A DNA stretch of 64,000 nt from Planctomycetaceae bacterium (GTDB lineage: Bacteria > Planctomycetota > Planctomycetia > Pirellulales > Pirellulaceae): contig JAEUIQ010000051.1 of the NCBI GenBank assembly GCA_016794985.1, positions 58,289-122,288 of the forward strand. The letters are read 5' to 3'. The notes beneath the pieces were generated by a model. That model searched no databases, had not been told where the DNA came from, and worked only from the letters and a program-made list of their open reading frames with translations. Numbering within the stretch: position 1 is the first letter of the stretch; each line of letters opens with the position of its first letter. The position numbers and the translations under genes are program-made. Shown piece after piece: positions 1 to 7,893 of this stretch.

Positions 1-592
1 TTTCTGTGAGAATCCAACCGGGGTTGACTTGATTGACTCGGACCCCATGCTCTTGCATCAAGGTGTCACCCAAGTTGCGTGTCAAAGTCATTAGCGCACC
101 TTTTGAAATGCTGTAGGGCAGCAAGTTGGGTTCGCCGCAGTAACTATTGACACTGCCAATGTTGACAACGCTACCGGACGTTTTGGCCAAATGGGGGAGC
201 GCGGCTTGAATCAACAAGAACGGTGCCAACGTGTTGACGCGGATGGCTCGCATGAACAACGCAGCGTCCGTGGTCTCCAAGTTGGTGAACGGAATGTAGG
301 CGGCGTTGTTGACCAGTCCGGTGACCGTGCCGAACCGGGCGACGGTTCTCGCGACCAAATCCGCACAGGAGCCCTCGTGCTCCAAGTCGGATAAGGTAAT
401 CTCCCAACGGTGCTCCTGAGCGGGAAATTCACGGTTCAACGTCAAACGTAGTTCGGCCGCCAAGTCGGTTTCCAAGCCATGCCACATCACGTTGGCCCCT
501 TCCGTCAAGCAATGGTGGGCGATCGCTTTGCCAATTCCGGTCGTGCTACCGGTAACGATGACGGTTTGGTTACTAAGTCTAGGCAAGATCAT
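1..592 (-). CDS. SDR-family oxidoreductase, partial (C-terminus outside window)
   Basis: Short-chain dehydrogenase/reductase with a Rossmann fold that binds NAD(P)H. The N-terminus reads MILPRLSNQTVIVTGSTTG, with the TGxxxGIG cofactor loop near residues 14-21. It is followed by an NNAA motif, an SVNSY segment supplying the catalytic Ser, and a YSISK catalytic Tyr-Lys pair. About 197 residues lie inside the window; the reading frame is open at base 1, so the C-terminal substrate-binding part is missing. ATG at 592 follows a GGAAG ribosome-binding site. The substrate cannot be told from this part. It is divergent from pgk. Confidence 0.88.
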   Translation of the reverse strand, partial: MILPRLSNQTVIVTGSTTGIGKAIAHHCLTEGANVMWHGLETDLAAELRLTLNREFPAQEHRWEITLSDLEHEGSCADLVARTVARFGTVTGLVNNAAYIPFTNLETTDAALFMRAIRVNTLAPFLLIQAALPHLAKTSGSVVNIGSVNSYCGEPNLLPYSISKGALMTLTRNLGDTLMQEHGVRVNQVNPGWILTE

Positions 593-880
593 CTTCCATT
601 AAATCGGGCCCAAAGGGAGCATCCGCACGATGCATTCGCTTTCCAGTTTAACCGAGTTTGGTGCGTCGTCCGAGTCGGCACCCATACTTGCGCCCGCCGG
701 GGTGTTTTCTGATTGCAAACCGCCTCAGACGAATCAGGGCCAGGTCGGGACGTCACGGACCCTTGCCCCCGGGGCGGATAAATCGGTATTCTCAAGGGAT
801 AGCCTGTAGGCTGGGATCATGTCGACTCGTGGCGAGAAGACTGCCAACAAAACTCGAACGCTAAAGAAAGCTGGATCAGC
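593..880. promoter_or_regulatory. Divergent intergenic region between the SDR gene and pgk
   Basis: This 288-base spacer separates two divergent starts and must hold both promoters. I see no convincing sigma-70 boxes, no operator-like palindrome and no conserved RNA. The pgk ribosome-binding site is weak (GGATC about 5 bases before the ATG). Confidence 0.4.
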
Positions 881-2068
881 ATGGCCAAGAAGACAATCGC
901 GCAAGTGGACGTTGCCGGCAAGAAAGTTTTGATGCGAGTGGATTTCAACGTTCCGCTGGACGAACAAGGACACATCACGGACGATTTGCGAATCCGCATG
1001 GCGCTGGATTCGATTCGTTCGGTGACTAGTCGCGGTGGACGCCTCATTTTGTGCAGCCACTTGGGCCGACCCAAGGGGACTGGAGTCGAGCCAAAGTATA
1101 GCTTACGCCCGACCGTGGCGCGTCTCAGTGAGTTGTTAGGGCAGGGCGTTGAATTCGCCGCCGATACCGTCGGGCCGGAAGCCAAAGCGAAAGCCAGCGC
1201 GCTGCAAAATGGTCAGGTTCTGATTCTCGAAAACGTGCGTTTCAACGCGGGCGAGAAGGACGGCGATGCCGAGTACGCGGCGACCTTGGCCGGCTTGGCT
1301 GATATTTATTGCAACGATGCGTTCGGAACTTGCCATCGCAATGATGGTTCGATGTATGCCGTGCCGAAGGCCATGTCGGGCAAGCCTCGAGTGGTTGGGT
1401 TCTTGGTCGAGAAGGAGATTCGGTACCTGTCGGACGCCATCAGTCAACCGCAGCGACCGTTTGTGGCGATCTTGGGTGGCGCAAAGGTCTCGGACAAAAT
1501 CAAAGTGATCGATAATTTGTTGAACGTGTGCGATCAAGTTTTGATCGGCGGTGCGATGGCTTACACGTTCTCCTTGGCCAGCGGCGGTCGAGTCGGTAAG
1601 AGTTTGGTCGAACGAGACCGGGTGGAGTTGGCTCGAGATCTGATGCAGCGCGCCGGCAATAAGTTGGTTCTGCCGACCGATACGCACTGTGGCGACGCGT
1701 TTTCTGCTGACTGTCAGAAGCAAGTGGTCGCAGCGGGCGAGATCCCGGACGGCTTTGAAGGACTGGACATCGGACCAGCGACTGCCAAGCATTACAGTGA
1801 ATTGGTCAAATCCGCGCGGACCATTGTCTGGAACGGACCGATGGGTGTCTTTGAAATGCCGCCCTTTGATCAAGGAACACGCGCGGTGGCCGAGGCCATC
1901 GCAGCTTCGTCCGGAACCAGCATCATTGGTGGCGGTGATAGCGCTGCTGCGATCGCATCGTTCGGCTTAGCGGATCGCGTCAGCCATGTCTCGACAGGTG
2001 GTGGTGCTTCGCTCGAGATGCTGGAAGGCAACAAATTCGACGCGGTCGAAATTTTGGACGAGGCCTAA
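881..2068 (+). CDS. pgk: Phosphoglycerate kinase
   Basis: Cytosolic glycolytic enzyme that transfers phosphate from 1,3-bisphosphoglycerate to ADP. The 395-residue length is typical. Visible motifs are the N-domain signature [12 protein letters not shown] (about 16-27), the phosphoglycerate-site segment [28 protein letters not shown] (about 198), WNGPMGVFE (about 318) and the nucleotide-binding GGGDSAAAI (about 350). The gene stands alone; it is convergent with moaA with a 59-base gap, so it is probably monocistronic. Confidence 0.97.
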   Translation: MAKKTIAQVDVAGKKVLMRVDFNVPLDEQGHITDDLRIRMALDSIRSVTSRGGRLILCSHLGRPKGTGVEPKYSLRPTVARLSELLGQGVEFAADTVGPEAKAKASALQNGQVLILENVRFNAGEKDGDAEYAATLAGLADIYCNDAFGTCHRNDGSMYAVPKAMSGKPRVVGFLVEKEIRYLSDAISQPQRPFVAILGGAKVSDKIKVIDNLLNVCDQVLIGGAMAYTFSLASGGRVGKSLVERDRVELARDLMQRAGNKLVLPTDTHCGDAFSADCQKQVVAAGEIPDGFEGLDIGPATAKHYSELVKSARTIVWNGPMGVFEMPPFDQGTRAVAEAIAASSGTSIIGGGDSAAAIASFGLADRVSHVSTGGGASLEMLEGNKFDAVEILDEA

Positions 2069-2127
2069 ACGACCGTGCGAGGCGCCCGGTTGAACCGTTC
2101 CATTCGCATCGCGTGAGCCGATGGGCG

Positions 2128-3132
2128 CTAGCCACCGATCTGATGCATCGTTCGTTCGGGTCGTTCGAACTGTTGTTGACCGATCAGGTGGCCAGGTCGC
2201 TTTTCTGCGACGCAGGTGCGGATTTGTTCGAGGATCAGCGGTTCCGCGACACCTTGGCGGAGCAAGGATCGCAGATCCCACTCCTCCAATGAAAACAGGC
2301 AATTCCGCAACTTGCCTTCTGCAGTCAATCGCAATCGATTGCAGGTTCCGCAGAACGGAGCGGTGACGGGATGGATCAGTCCCAAACGTCCGCGCCCGCC
2401 GGCGTAAAGATAATCAAACGCCGGTTGCGCGGGATCGGTCCGAGGCGCCGGCACCAATGGCCCAAATTCGTGCTCGACAAGTTCGCGAATGGCCGCGCCG
2501 GAGAGAACTTTTTCGTCCGCCCAGTTCTGCTCGGAATCTAGGGGCATGTACTCGATAAAACGCAGTTCCAGATTTCGCTCCCATGCGAATCGAGCCAACG
2601 GAAGGACCTCCGCTTCGGTTAAACCTTTGATGGCGACGGCGTTGAGCCGAATCCGAGTGAAGCCGGCCTCTTGCGCCGCCGAGATGCCTTCTAGGACTTG
2701 GTCCAAAACATCGCGTCGTGTGATCTTCAAGAACGTGTCGTGGTTTAGGGCGTCCAGACTGATGTTCAAGCGGTCGAGTCCGGCCAGCTTGAGACGTTCG
2801 GCGTGCCGAGCCAAAGTGACGGCATTGGTGGTCATTGCCACGTCGCGAATTTGCGGAATGCCTTTGAGCAATCGAATCAATCGATCGATGTCGGTTCTAA
2901 CGAGGGGCTCGCCGCCCGTTAGTCGCAGCTTGTCGACACCCACTTGGGCAAAGAGCCGAACCAGACGTTCGATCTCTTCGAACGTGAGGATTTCGGCTCG
3001 AGGCAAAAACTTGACCTGCTCGGCGGGCATGCAATAGAAGCAGCGGATATTGCAACGATCCGTCACGCTAATCCGGAGATTATTGTGGCGTCGTCCAAAA
3101 GAATCGAGCAGCGGCAAATTAGTCATCGTCAT
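2128..3132 (-). CDS. moaA: GTP 3',8-cyclase MoaA, molybdenum cofactor biosynthesis
   Basis: Radical-SAM enzyme that, with MoaC, converts GTP to cyclic pyranopterin monophosphate in the first stage of molybdopterin synthesis. The N-terminal cluster motif CNIRCFYC gives CxxxCxxC at residues 27, 31 and 34. The C-terminal second cluster motif starts at FCGTCNRLRLT and closes with NCLF (C-x2-C-x13-C). The protein ends in Gly-Gly, as active MoaA proteins do. The 334-residue length is normal. No other moa gene is adjacent; mobA lies about 54 kb away in this window. Confidence 0.96.
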   Translation of the reverse strand: MTMTNLPLLDSFGRRHNNLRISVTDRCNIRCFYCMPAEQVKFLPRAEILTFEEIERLVRLFAQVGVDKLRLTGGEPLVRTDIDRLIRLLKGIPQIRDVAMTTNAVTLARHAERLKLAGLDRLNISLDALNHDTFLKITRRDVLDQVLEGISAAQEAGFTRIRLNAVAIKGLTEAEVLPLARFAWERNLELRFIEYMPLDSEQNWADEKVLSGAAIRELVEHEFGPLVPAPRTDPAQPAFDYLYAGGRGRLGLIHPVTAPFCGTCNRLRLTAEGKLRNCLFSLEEWDLRSLLRQGVAEPLILEQIRTCVAEKRPGHLIGQQQFERPERTMHQIGG

Positions 3133-3212
3133 GCCAACCGCCTCGCGAGTTTTTCAAACCAAAAGTTTCGCTTGCCTTTGTTGTGTCAACAATGTCAACT
3201 TGTGACAAAACG

Positions 3213-4286
3213 CTAGGCTGCGAATACGGGCAAATAATTCAAAGGCATTTGCAGGATGATGGTCGCCATGGCTGCCGAGTATTCGGGGCCACCGCCATCG
3301 TTAGCCCATGAACCGTCGCCTTGTTGGGATTTGACCAATTCATCACGAATCGCGGGGTACCAATTGTTCCAATAGTCACCTCCCGCGTGCCACATGGCTT
3401 GGACGGAATAGTAATGAGTGTAGAAGTAATGGCCGCCCATTCCCATGCCGACCATTTTTCCTGGACGTGTTCGATCGATTGCCTTGAGGCCTTGCTCGAC
3501 TTCGGGGCCTTCGTAGATTCCTGCACTGTAGAGTGAGGTTACTCCGGCGGCGGTCATGGCCGGGGAGCCATGCCCGGACCCTGGCATGTATGAAAACGAA
3601 CCGTCCCGATTTCGACTCTTTTTGACGTAATTGATACACTTCTCGCGCACGTCGTCCGGAACATGGATCCCGGCGTCTCGCGCCGCGCGCAAGCCCATGA
3701 TTTGGCAGATGGTCACCGAAAGGTCCGCGTCCACAGGTTGAGGTTGATACCGCCAACCGCCTTGGTTGTTTTGCGCCTTGACGGTCAGGTCAACCGCGCG
3801 GCGCAGTTTTTCGCCGATTTCGCGTTTCCGCGTCATGCCATAGACTTGAGCCAAGAACAACATCGAGAAGCCATGGCCGTACATGTTTTCGTGGACGGAG
3901 TTATCCGCCAACGCGATGTAACCGCTTTCTTGGACATTGTTCGAGACATACTCGGCGCACAGGTCCACGTTGCGACCGTACTTACCGTCCCCTGGGACGC
4001 TGCCACCGGCCATGAAGGAGAGACCAGCCAACGAAGTCGTGGCTACACCAGCCGCATAGCCGTTGTTGCCAAACGCGCCGCGAAATTTGCCGTCGCGCAC
4101 TTGCTTGCGGACCAAGTACTGATGGGCCTTTTCGATTGCCCCCAAAGTCTCTTCCGTCATTAATTCGGCAGGGCTCTTCTCGTTGGCCGATGCTTTGCGA
4201 TCCGCCCACGCCCTGCTGGTGCTGGCCAGAGACAATCCCAAGCCAACCGCTCCCAACGACGCCTTCAAGTATTGTCGCCGATCCAT
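3213..4286 (-). CDS. Tat-exported prenyltransferase/squalene-cyclase-fold protein
   Basis: Secreted protein of 357 residues. The start at 4286 is preferred over an upstream TTG/ATG extension because it gives a clean twin-arginine signal (MDRRQYLKASLGAVGLGL, cleavage after SRAWA) preceded by a GAAAG ribosome-binding site. The mature part carries repeated alpha/alpha-toroid segments (DGKFRGAFGNNGY, NQGGWRYQPQPVDADLS, RDGSFSYMPGSGHGSP, GDGSWANDGGGPEYS) like the prenyltransferase and squalene oxidase repeat families. The DxDD motif of squalene-hopene cyclases is not evident, although PVDADLS occupies a similar place, so cyclase activity should not be assumed. Proteins of this type are abundant and mostly uncharacterised in planctomycetes. 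Confidence 0.85.
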   Translation of the reverse strand: MDRRQYLKASLGAVGLGLSLASTSRAWADRKASANEKSPAELMTEETLGAIEKAHQYLVRKQVRDGKFRGAFGNNGYAAGVATTSLAGLSFMAGGSVPGDGKYGRNVDLCAEYVSNNVQESGYIALADNSVHENMYGHGFSMLFLAQVYGMTRKREIGEKLRRAVDLTVKAQNNQGGWRYQPQPVDADLSVTICQIMGLRAARDAGIHVPDDVREKCINYVKKSRNRDGSFSYMPGSGHGSPAMTAAGVTSLYSAGIYEGPEVEQGLKAIDRTRPGKMVGMGMGGHYFYTHYYSVQAMWHAGGDYWNNWYPAIRDELVKSQQGDGSWANDGGGPEYSAAMATIILQMPLNYLPVFAA

Positions 4287-4846
4287 TGATTCACTTTCGT
4301 CCCTAGTTCGGCCCCAATTCGCCGCCAACGGCCCCCAAACTCCGGTACCAGTATAATCGACGGCGTTCTCCGTAAACACCGCAATCGCTGATCCGGATTT
4401 TGATGAAATGCTGAATTATTGCGAAAAGCCCTTGGCTAACGGAGCTGAGGCGACTACATTACCCCCGACCGTTTTGTCTTGCTTTGCTGGTTGTTGCCGA
4501 ATACGAGTCTGTCTTGCAGACCCGGCAACCGAGAAACCACCATGAAGTTCAAGCACAAGCAGTGTTTTCGCGACAAGTCTTCGCTGGTCTGGTAGAGACC
4601 AATTTAGTCCCCGGAAGGGCTGGCATAGCGTGTTTTTCACGCAGGTGTTTTTTCTGCACTGGAGTATTTTTGACTCCGGTGCGACTTTAGCATCGGCTGT
4701 CAGTACAAGTGGGTGACTAGGAGAGAAGCAGCGTCGCGCACAAGGTCGACGCCGGTAGGTATGAGTGTTCGGGACGAACTTGTTGCCCAAGTTTACAGGC
4801 CCGAGGGTACCTGCCTTTCCTCCTTTTTCCCCTTGGGATTGCTTTC
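4287..4846 (+). promoter_or_regulatory. Long structured leader/intergenic region before the DEAD-box helicase gene
   Basis: This 560-base gap contains four closely spaced inverted repeats: GTCTG/CAGAC (4507-4521), TGGTCT/AGACCA (4585-4601), GCGTG/CACGC (4628-4642) and a 10-bp near-perfect stem GCACTGGAGT/ACTCCGGTGC (4656-4682). None is followed by an ideal terminator T-run toward the helicase. I infer a structured 5' leader or a small RNA. Long structured leaders are known for cold-shock DEAD-box helicase genes such as csdA, but no known RNA family was recognised here. Confidence 0.5.
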
Positions 4847-6730
4847 ATGTCCAAAGTGTTACCGGCTGCTAGCCCGGCAGCCGAGGCTGCGCTGTTGTTG
4901 TTTAGTGATTTGGAGTTGCGGGACGAAATCCAGCAAGCGGTGCTGGATTCTGGTTACGTTCAACCAACCCCAATTCAAGCCCAAATCATTCCCCATGTCT
5001 TGGCGGGGCGCGACGTCTTGGCTCAATCCCAGACCGGAAGCGGCAAGACGGCGGCATTCGCTTTGCCGATTCTCTCGAAGATCGAAGTGCCGACCCGACG
5101 TCAACCGCAAGTCTTGGTGCTGGCTCCGACTCGTGAACTGGCCATGCAGGTGTCCGCATCGTTCCAGCAATATGGTCGCAATCTGGCCGGGCTAAACATT
5201 GCCACGATCTATGGTGGCCAGGACTATGAGGTTCAATTCCGACAATTGAACCGTCAGCCGCAAATTGTGGTCGGGACACCAGGTCGAGTGATCGACCACG
5301 TGAATCGCGGACGATTGGATCTGAGCGGCATCGACTGTTTGGTTCTCGATGAAGCCGACGAAATGTTGAACATGGGCTTTTTGGAAGACGTGCAGTTCGT
5401 TTTGGAGAAGATGCCAAACGGGCGTCAGATCACCTTGTTCTCGGCCACGCTCCCGCCGGCGATTCGCGAGATTGCCGAGCAATACTTGCGGGATCCGGTA
5501 CATGTGACGATCAAACAGAAAACGATGACGGCCGAATCGATCCAGCAGCGCGCCGTGTTTGTTGGAGTGAGCGACAAGTTGGATGTCTTGGCGCGCTTTT
5601 TGGAGATGGAGACCACCGATGGTGTGATTGTCTTCACAAAAACCAAGGAATCGACCATCACGGTTGCGGAATACTTGGTTGAACATGGATACAAGGCCAC
5701 GGCACTCAATGGGGACATGCCACAAAAAGTTCGCGAGCGCGCGATTCAGCAACTCAAGTCTGGGTACCTGGACATTGTGGTTGCGACCGATGTCGCGGCG
5801 CGCGGTCTCGATGTTCCGCGGATCAGCCATGTGTTCAATTTCGATTTGCCGCATGACAGCGAATCGTACATTCATCGCATCGGACGAACCGGTCGAGCCG
5901 GTCGGTCTGGGCACGCCATCGTTTTCTTGACCGGTGGCCAAAAGAGCAAGCTGCGTTTGATCGAGCGAGCTACCAAACAGCCGATCGAAGTTGTCGAACG
6001 CCCAACGGCCAAGCAAATCAACAAGCGACGTGTCGAGCGGTTCAAGAGCCGGATTCGCGAAGCGATCTCGAATCAGGACCTCGCCATTTTTCAACACATG
6101 GTGCAGGAATTGGTGCAGGAAACGCCGGAAGTTTCCCTCGAGCAAGTCGGTGCCGCACTGGCCCAAATGCTGCAAAATGGTCGGCCATTTTTGTTGGAGG
6201 ATCGACCGACCGGGCGACGCCATCGTGAAGACAGTTACGACCGCGATGACCGTAACTCGCGTGCCTCGCGATCGGAACGCCCTCCGCGACGTGATCGCGC
6301 TGAGGGGCGAGATCAACATGACCGCGGGGACCGTCGACCCAAGTCAGATCGAGCAAGTTTCAACGAACGACCTGCGAAGGGTTTTCGCGCGAACGCTCCT
6401 GCCAAAGGTAAAGAGAGCCGAAAAGCGACGTCTCGTTCGGCACCGCCCAGCAACGACATGAATCGCTATCGCGTGGAAATCGGCTGGGACGATGGCATCA
6501 AGCCGGGCACGTTGGTTGGAGCGATCGCCAACGAAGCCGGGCTCGATGGACGCGACATCGGCACCATCAATATTCAAGACCGGCATTCGTTTGTCGACCT
6601 ACCCAAGAGTCTGCCACTGGATGTCGTCGAGTCGTTGGGGATGACCAAGATTCGCGGCAAGTCGCTTCGCCTGTCACCCGTTATCGGCAAGCCCAAAGGC
6701 CCGGGTCGTAGCGATTATTCCAAGGATTGA
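4847..6730 (+). CDS. deaD: ATP-dependent DEAD-box RNA helicase, DeaD/CsdA type
   Basis: RNA helicase of 627 residues that unwinds structured RNA, typically in ribosome assembly and cold adaptation. Motifs in order: Q motif YVQPTPIQAQ (about 38), Walker A AQSQTGSGKT (about 60), PTRELA, TPGR, DEAD (about 168), SAT (about 198), ATDVAARGLDVP and HRIGRTGRAGR (about 343). After the two RecA-like domains comes a low-complexity Arg/Asp-rich stretch (about 465-535). A DbpA-type RNA-binding domain follows, starting near NRYRVEIGWDDG and containing the DIGTINI and SFVDLP strands, which marks the DeaD/CsdA subgroup. The start has only a weak ribosome-binding site. Confidence 0.95.
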   Translation: MSKVLPAASPAAEAALLLFSDLELRDEIQQAVLDSGYVQPTPIQAQIIPHVLAGRDVLAQSQTGSGKTAAFALPILSKIEVPTRRQPQVLVLAPTRELAMQVSASFQQYGRNLAGLNIATIYGGQDYEVQFRQLNRQPQIVVGTPGRVIDHVNRGRLDLSGIDCLVLDEADEMLNMGFLEDVQFVLEKMPNGRQITLFSATLPPAIREIAEQYLRDPVHVTIKQKTMTAESIQQRAVFVGVSDKLDVLARFLEMETTDGVIVFTKTKESTITVAEYLVEHGYKATALNGDMPQKVRERAIQQLKSGYLDIVVATDVAARGLDVPRISHVFNFDLPHDSESYIHRIGRTGRAGRSGHAIVFLTGGQKSKLRLIERATKQPIEVVERPTAKQINKRRVERFKSRIREAISNQDLAIFQHMVQELVQETPEVSLEQVGAALAQMLQNGRPFLLEDRPTGRRHREDSYDRDDRNSRASRSERPPRRDRAEGRDQHDRGDRRPKSDRASFNERPAKGFRANAPAKGKESRKATSRSAPPSNDMNRYRVEIGWDDGIKPGTLVGAIANEAGLDGRDIGTINIQDRHSFVDLPKSLPLDVVESLGMTKIRGKSLRLSPVIGKPKGPGRSDYSKD

Positions 6731-6786
6731 GCTCGAATGGCGGGGCGGGCCATGGACAGTCGATAGTTGGGCGGAAGGTCGTCGCG

Positions 6787-7728
6787 ATGACGATCGGTTT
6801 TCCGTGGATGCTCGGCATGGTCCCTCTCAAACAATTTGTTGCCAACCCGCTGGTGTTGATTCTCGTCATTACGACGGGAGGATTGATGCTGGCGGGGCGG
6901 ATGTGGGACGGGTATCGGTCGACGTTGCAGCAGCAAGCGGCCTATCAATTATCGCTCAACAATACTCGTTTGACCGAGGCACCGTCTTGGCTACCTGAAG
7001 GGGTGCATGCCAAAATCCTTGCCCAAGTGACTGAAAGTGGAGCAAACTTGTTCGAACCGGAACTGGTCGTGCAGGTTGCGGACTCCCTCCAGCAAAACTC
7101 GTGGATCGAAGATATCATCGAGATTCGTAAATCTCCTTCCGAGCTGAGAATCGATGTTCGTTTCGGGAAGCCTCTATTGGTGGAGCTTCCAGATGGCAAA
7201 GTGGCTCTGGTGAATCCTCGCGGTGAGAAAGTTGACGCCCCAGGTCTCTCGCCGGAAATCTCCCGGCAGGTTCTCCGGATTGCTGCGAGCGACCTGGTGT
7301 CTGCGACGGCGGCTTTGGGCCAACCTTGGCCGGATCGTCGAGTCACGCTGGCGACGGATTTGGCTCGGCAACTGGCTTCTATCCACGAGGCGGCCGGATT
7401 GGCCGGGATTTACGGTCGCTATCTTGATGACTCTGGTCCGCGACGCAGCTCGGCGGATCGGCCCGAACCTTCGATCGAATTTCGCCTATGGACGGTCGGC
7501 CGCAACGAGATCATTTGGGGCAGTCCGGTTGGGAAGGAGATCGCGGGTGAGGCTACAGCGGCCACAAAAATGGCCGGTTTGGCCCGGTATGTCCAGATTC
7601 ACGGCCTGATCGATCAAGGGAAGGACTTGCCCGCCGCCAGGGGCAATGTGCTCGACTTGAGGTCCGGCGAGCTGAAGGTTGTGCGAAACGCGAAACAGGC
7701 GAGCGAGTTTTTCGGGAGTCTTCGCTAG
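6787..7728 (+). CDS. Single-pass membrane protein with FtsQ/POTRA-like extracytoplasmic domain
   Basis: Unrecognised at the full-length level. ATG at 6787 is chosen because GGAAGG lies 8 bases upstream; an in-frame TTG at 6727 overlaps the helicase stop and would add 20 residues. The 313-residue product has one N-terminal membrane helix (around VLILVITTGGLMLAG). It is followed by a segment whose pattern resembles the FtsQ/DivIB POTRA and beta regions: NSWIEDIIEIRKSPSELRID, then a hydrophobic strand and VNPRGEKV, like the lvd-x-x-G of FtsQ. Inferred topology is cytoplasmic N-terminus and periplasmic C-domain. No peptidoglycan or division genes adjoin it, so a division role is only a hypothesis. 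Confidence 0.7.
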   Translation: MTIGFPWMLGMVPLKQFVANPLVLILVITTGGLMLAGRMWDGYRSTLQQQAAYQLSLNNTRLTEAPSWLPEGVHAKILAQVTESGANLFEPELVVQVADSLQQNSWIEDIIEIRKSPSELRIDVRFGKPLLVELPDGKVALVNPRGEKVDAPGLSPEISRQVLRIAASDLVSATAALGQPWPDRRVTLATDLARQLASIHEAAGLAGIYGRYLDDSGPRRSSADRPEPSIEFRLWTVGRNEIIWGSPVGKEIAGEATAATKMAGLARYVQIHGLIDQGKDLPAARGNVLDLRSGELKVVRNAKQASEFFGSLR

Positions 7729-7893
7729 CGGGAGCGGACGGGTTGAAGAAACGGACGAGCCCTGACGATTCAGTTTGAAGTGCGGCAGTAGGGATAGCGG
7801 GCTCTCGGGAAAGCGGGTAATTCGGTATGATTGGGCAAGCTGTGGCGGTGGCGCCTCCGCCATAGAAAGACCTCCAGACCGGTAAGACAAATA

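Noticed and set aside
4416..4790. Open frame of 124 codons on the minus strand in the helicase leader
   Set aside because: No ribosome-binding site, no recognised domain, and it lies antisense to the hairpin cluster.
5192..6319. Long minus-strand frame opposite the helicase
   Set aside because: It mirrors the helicase coding frame (high third-position GC) and has no start signal or recognisable protein.
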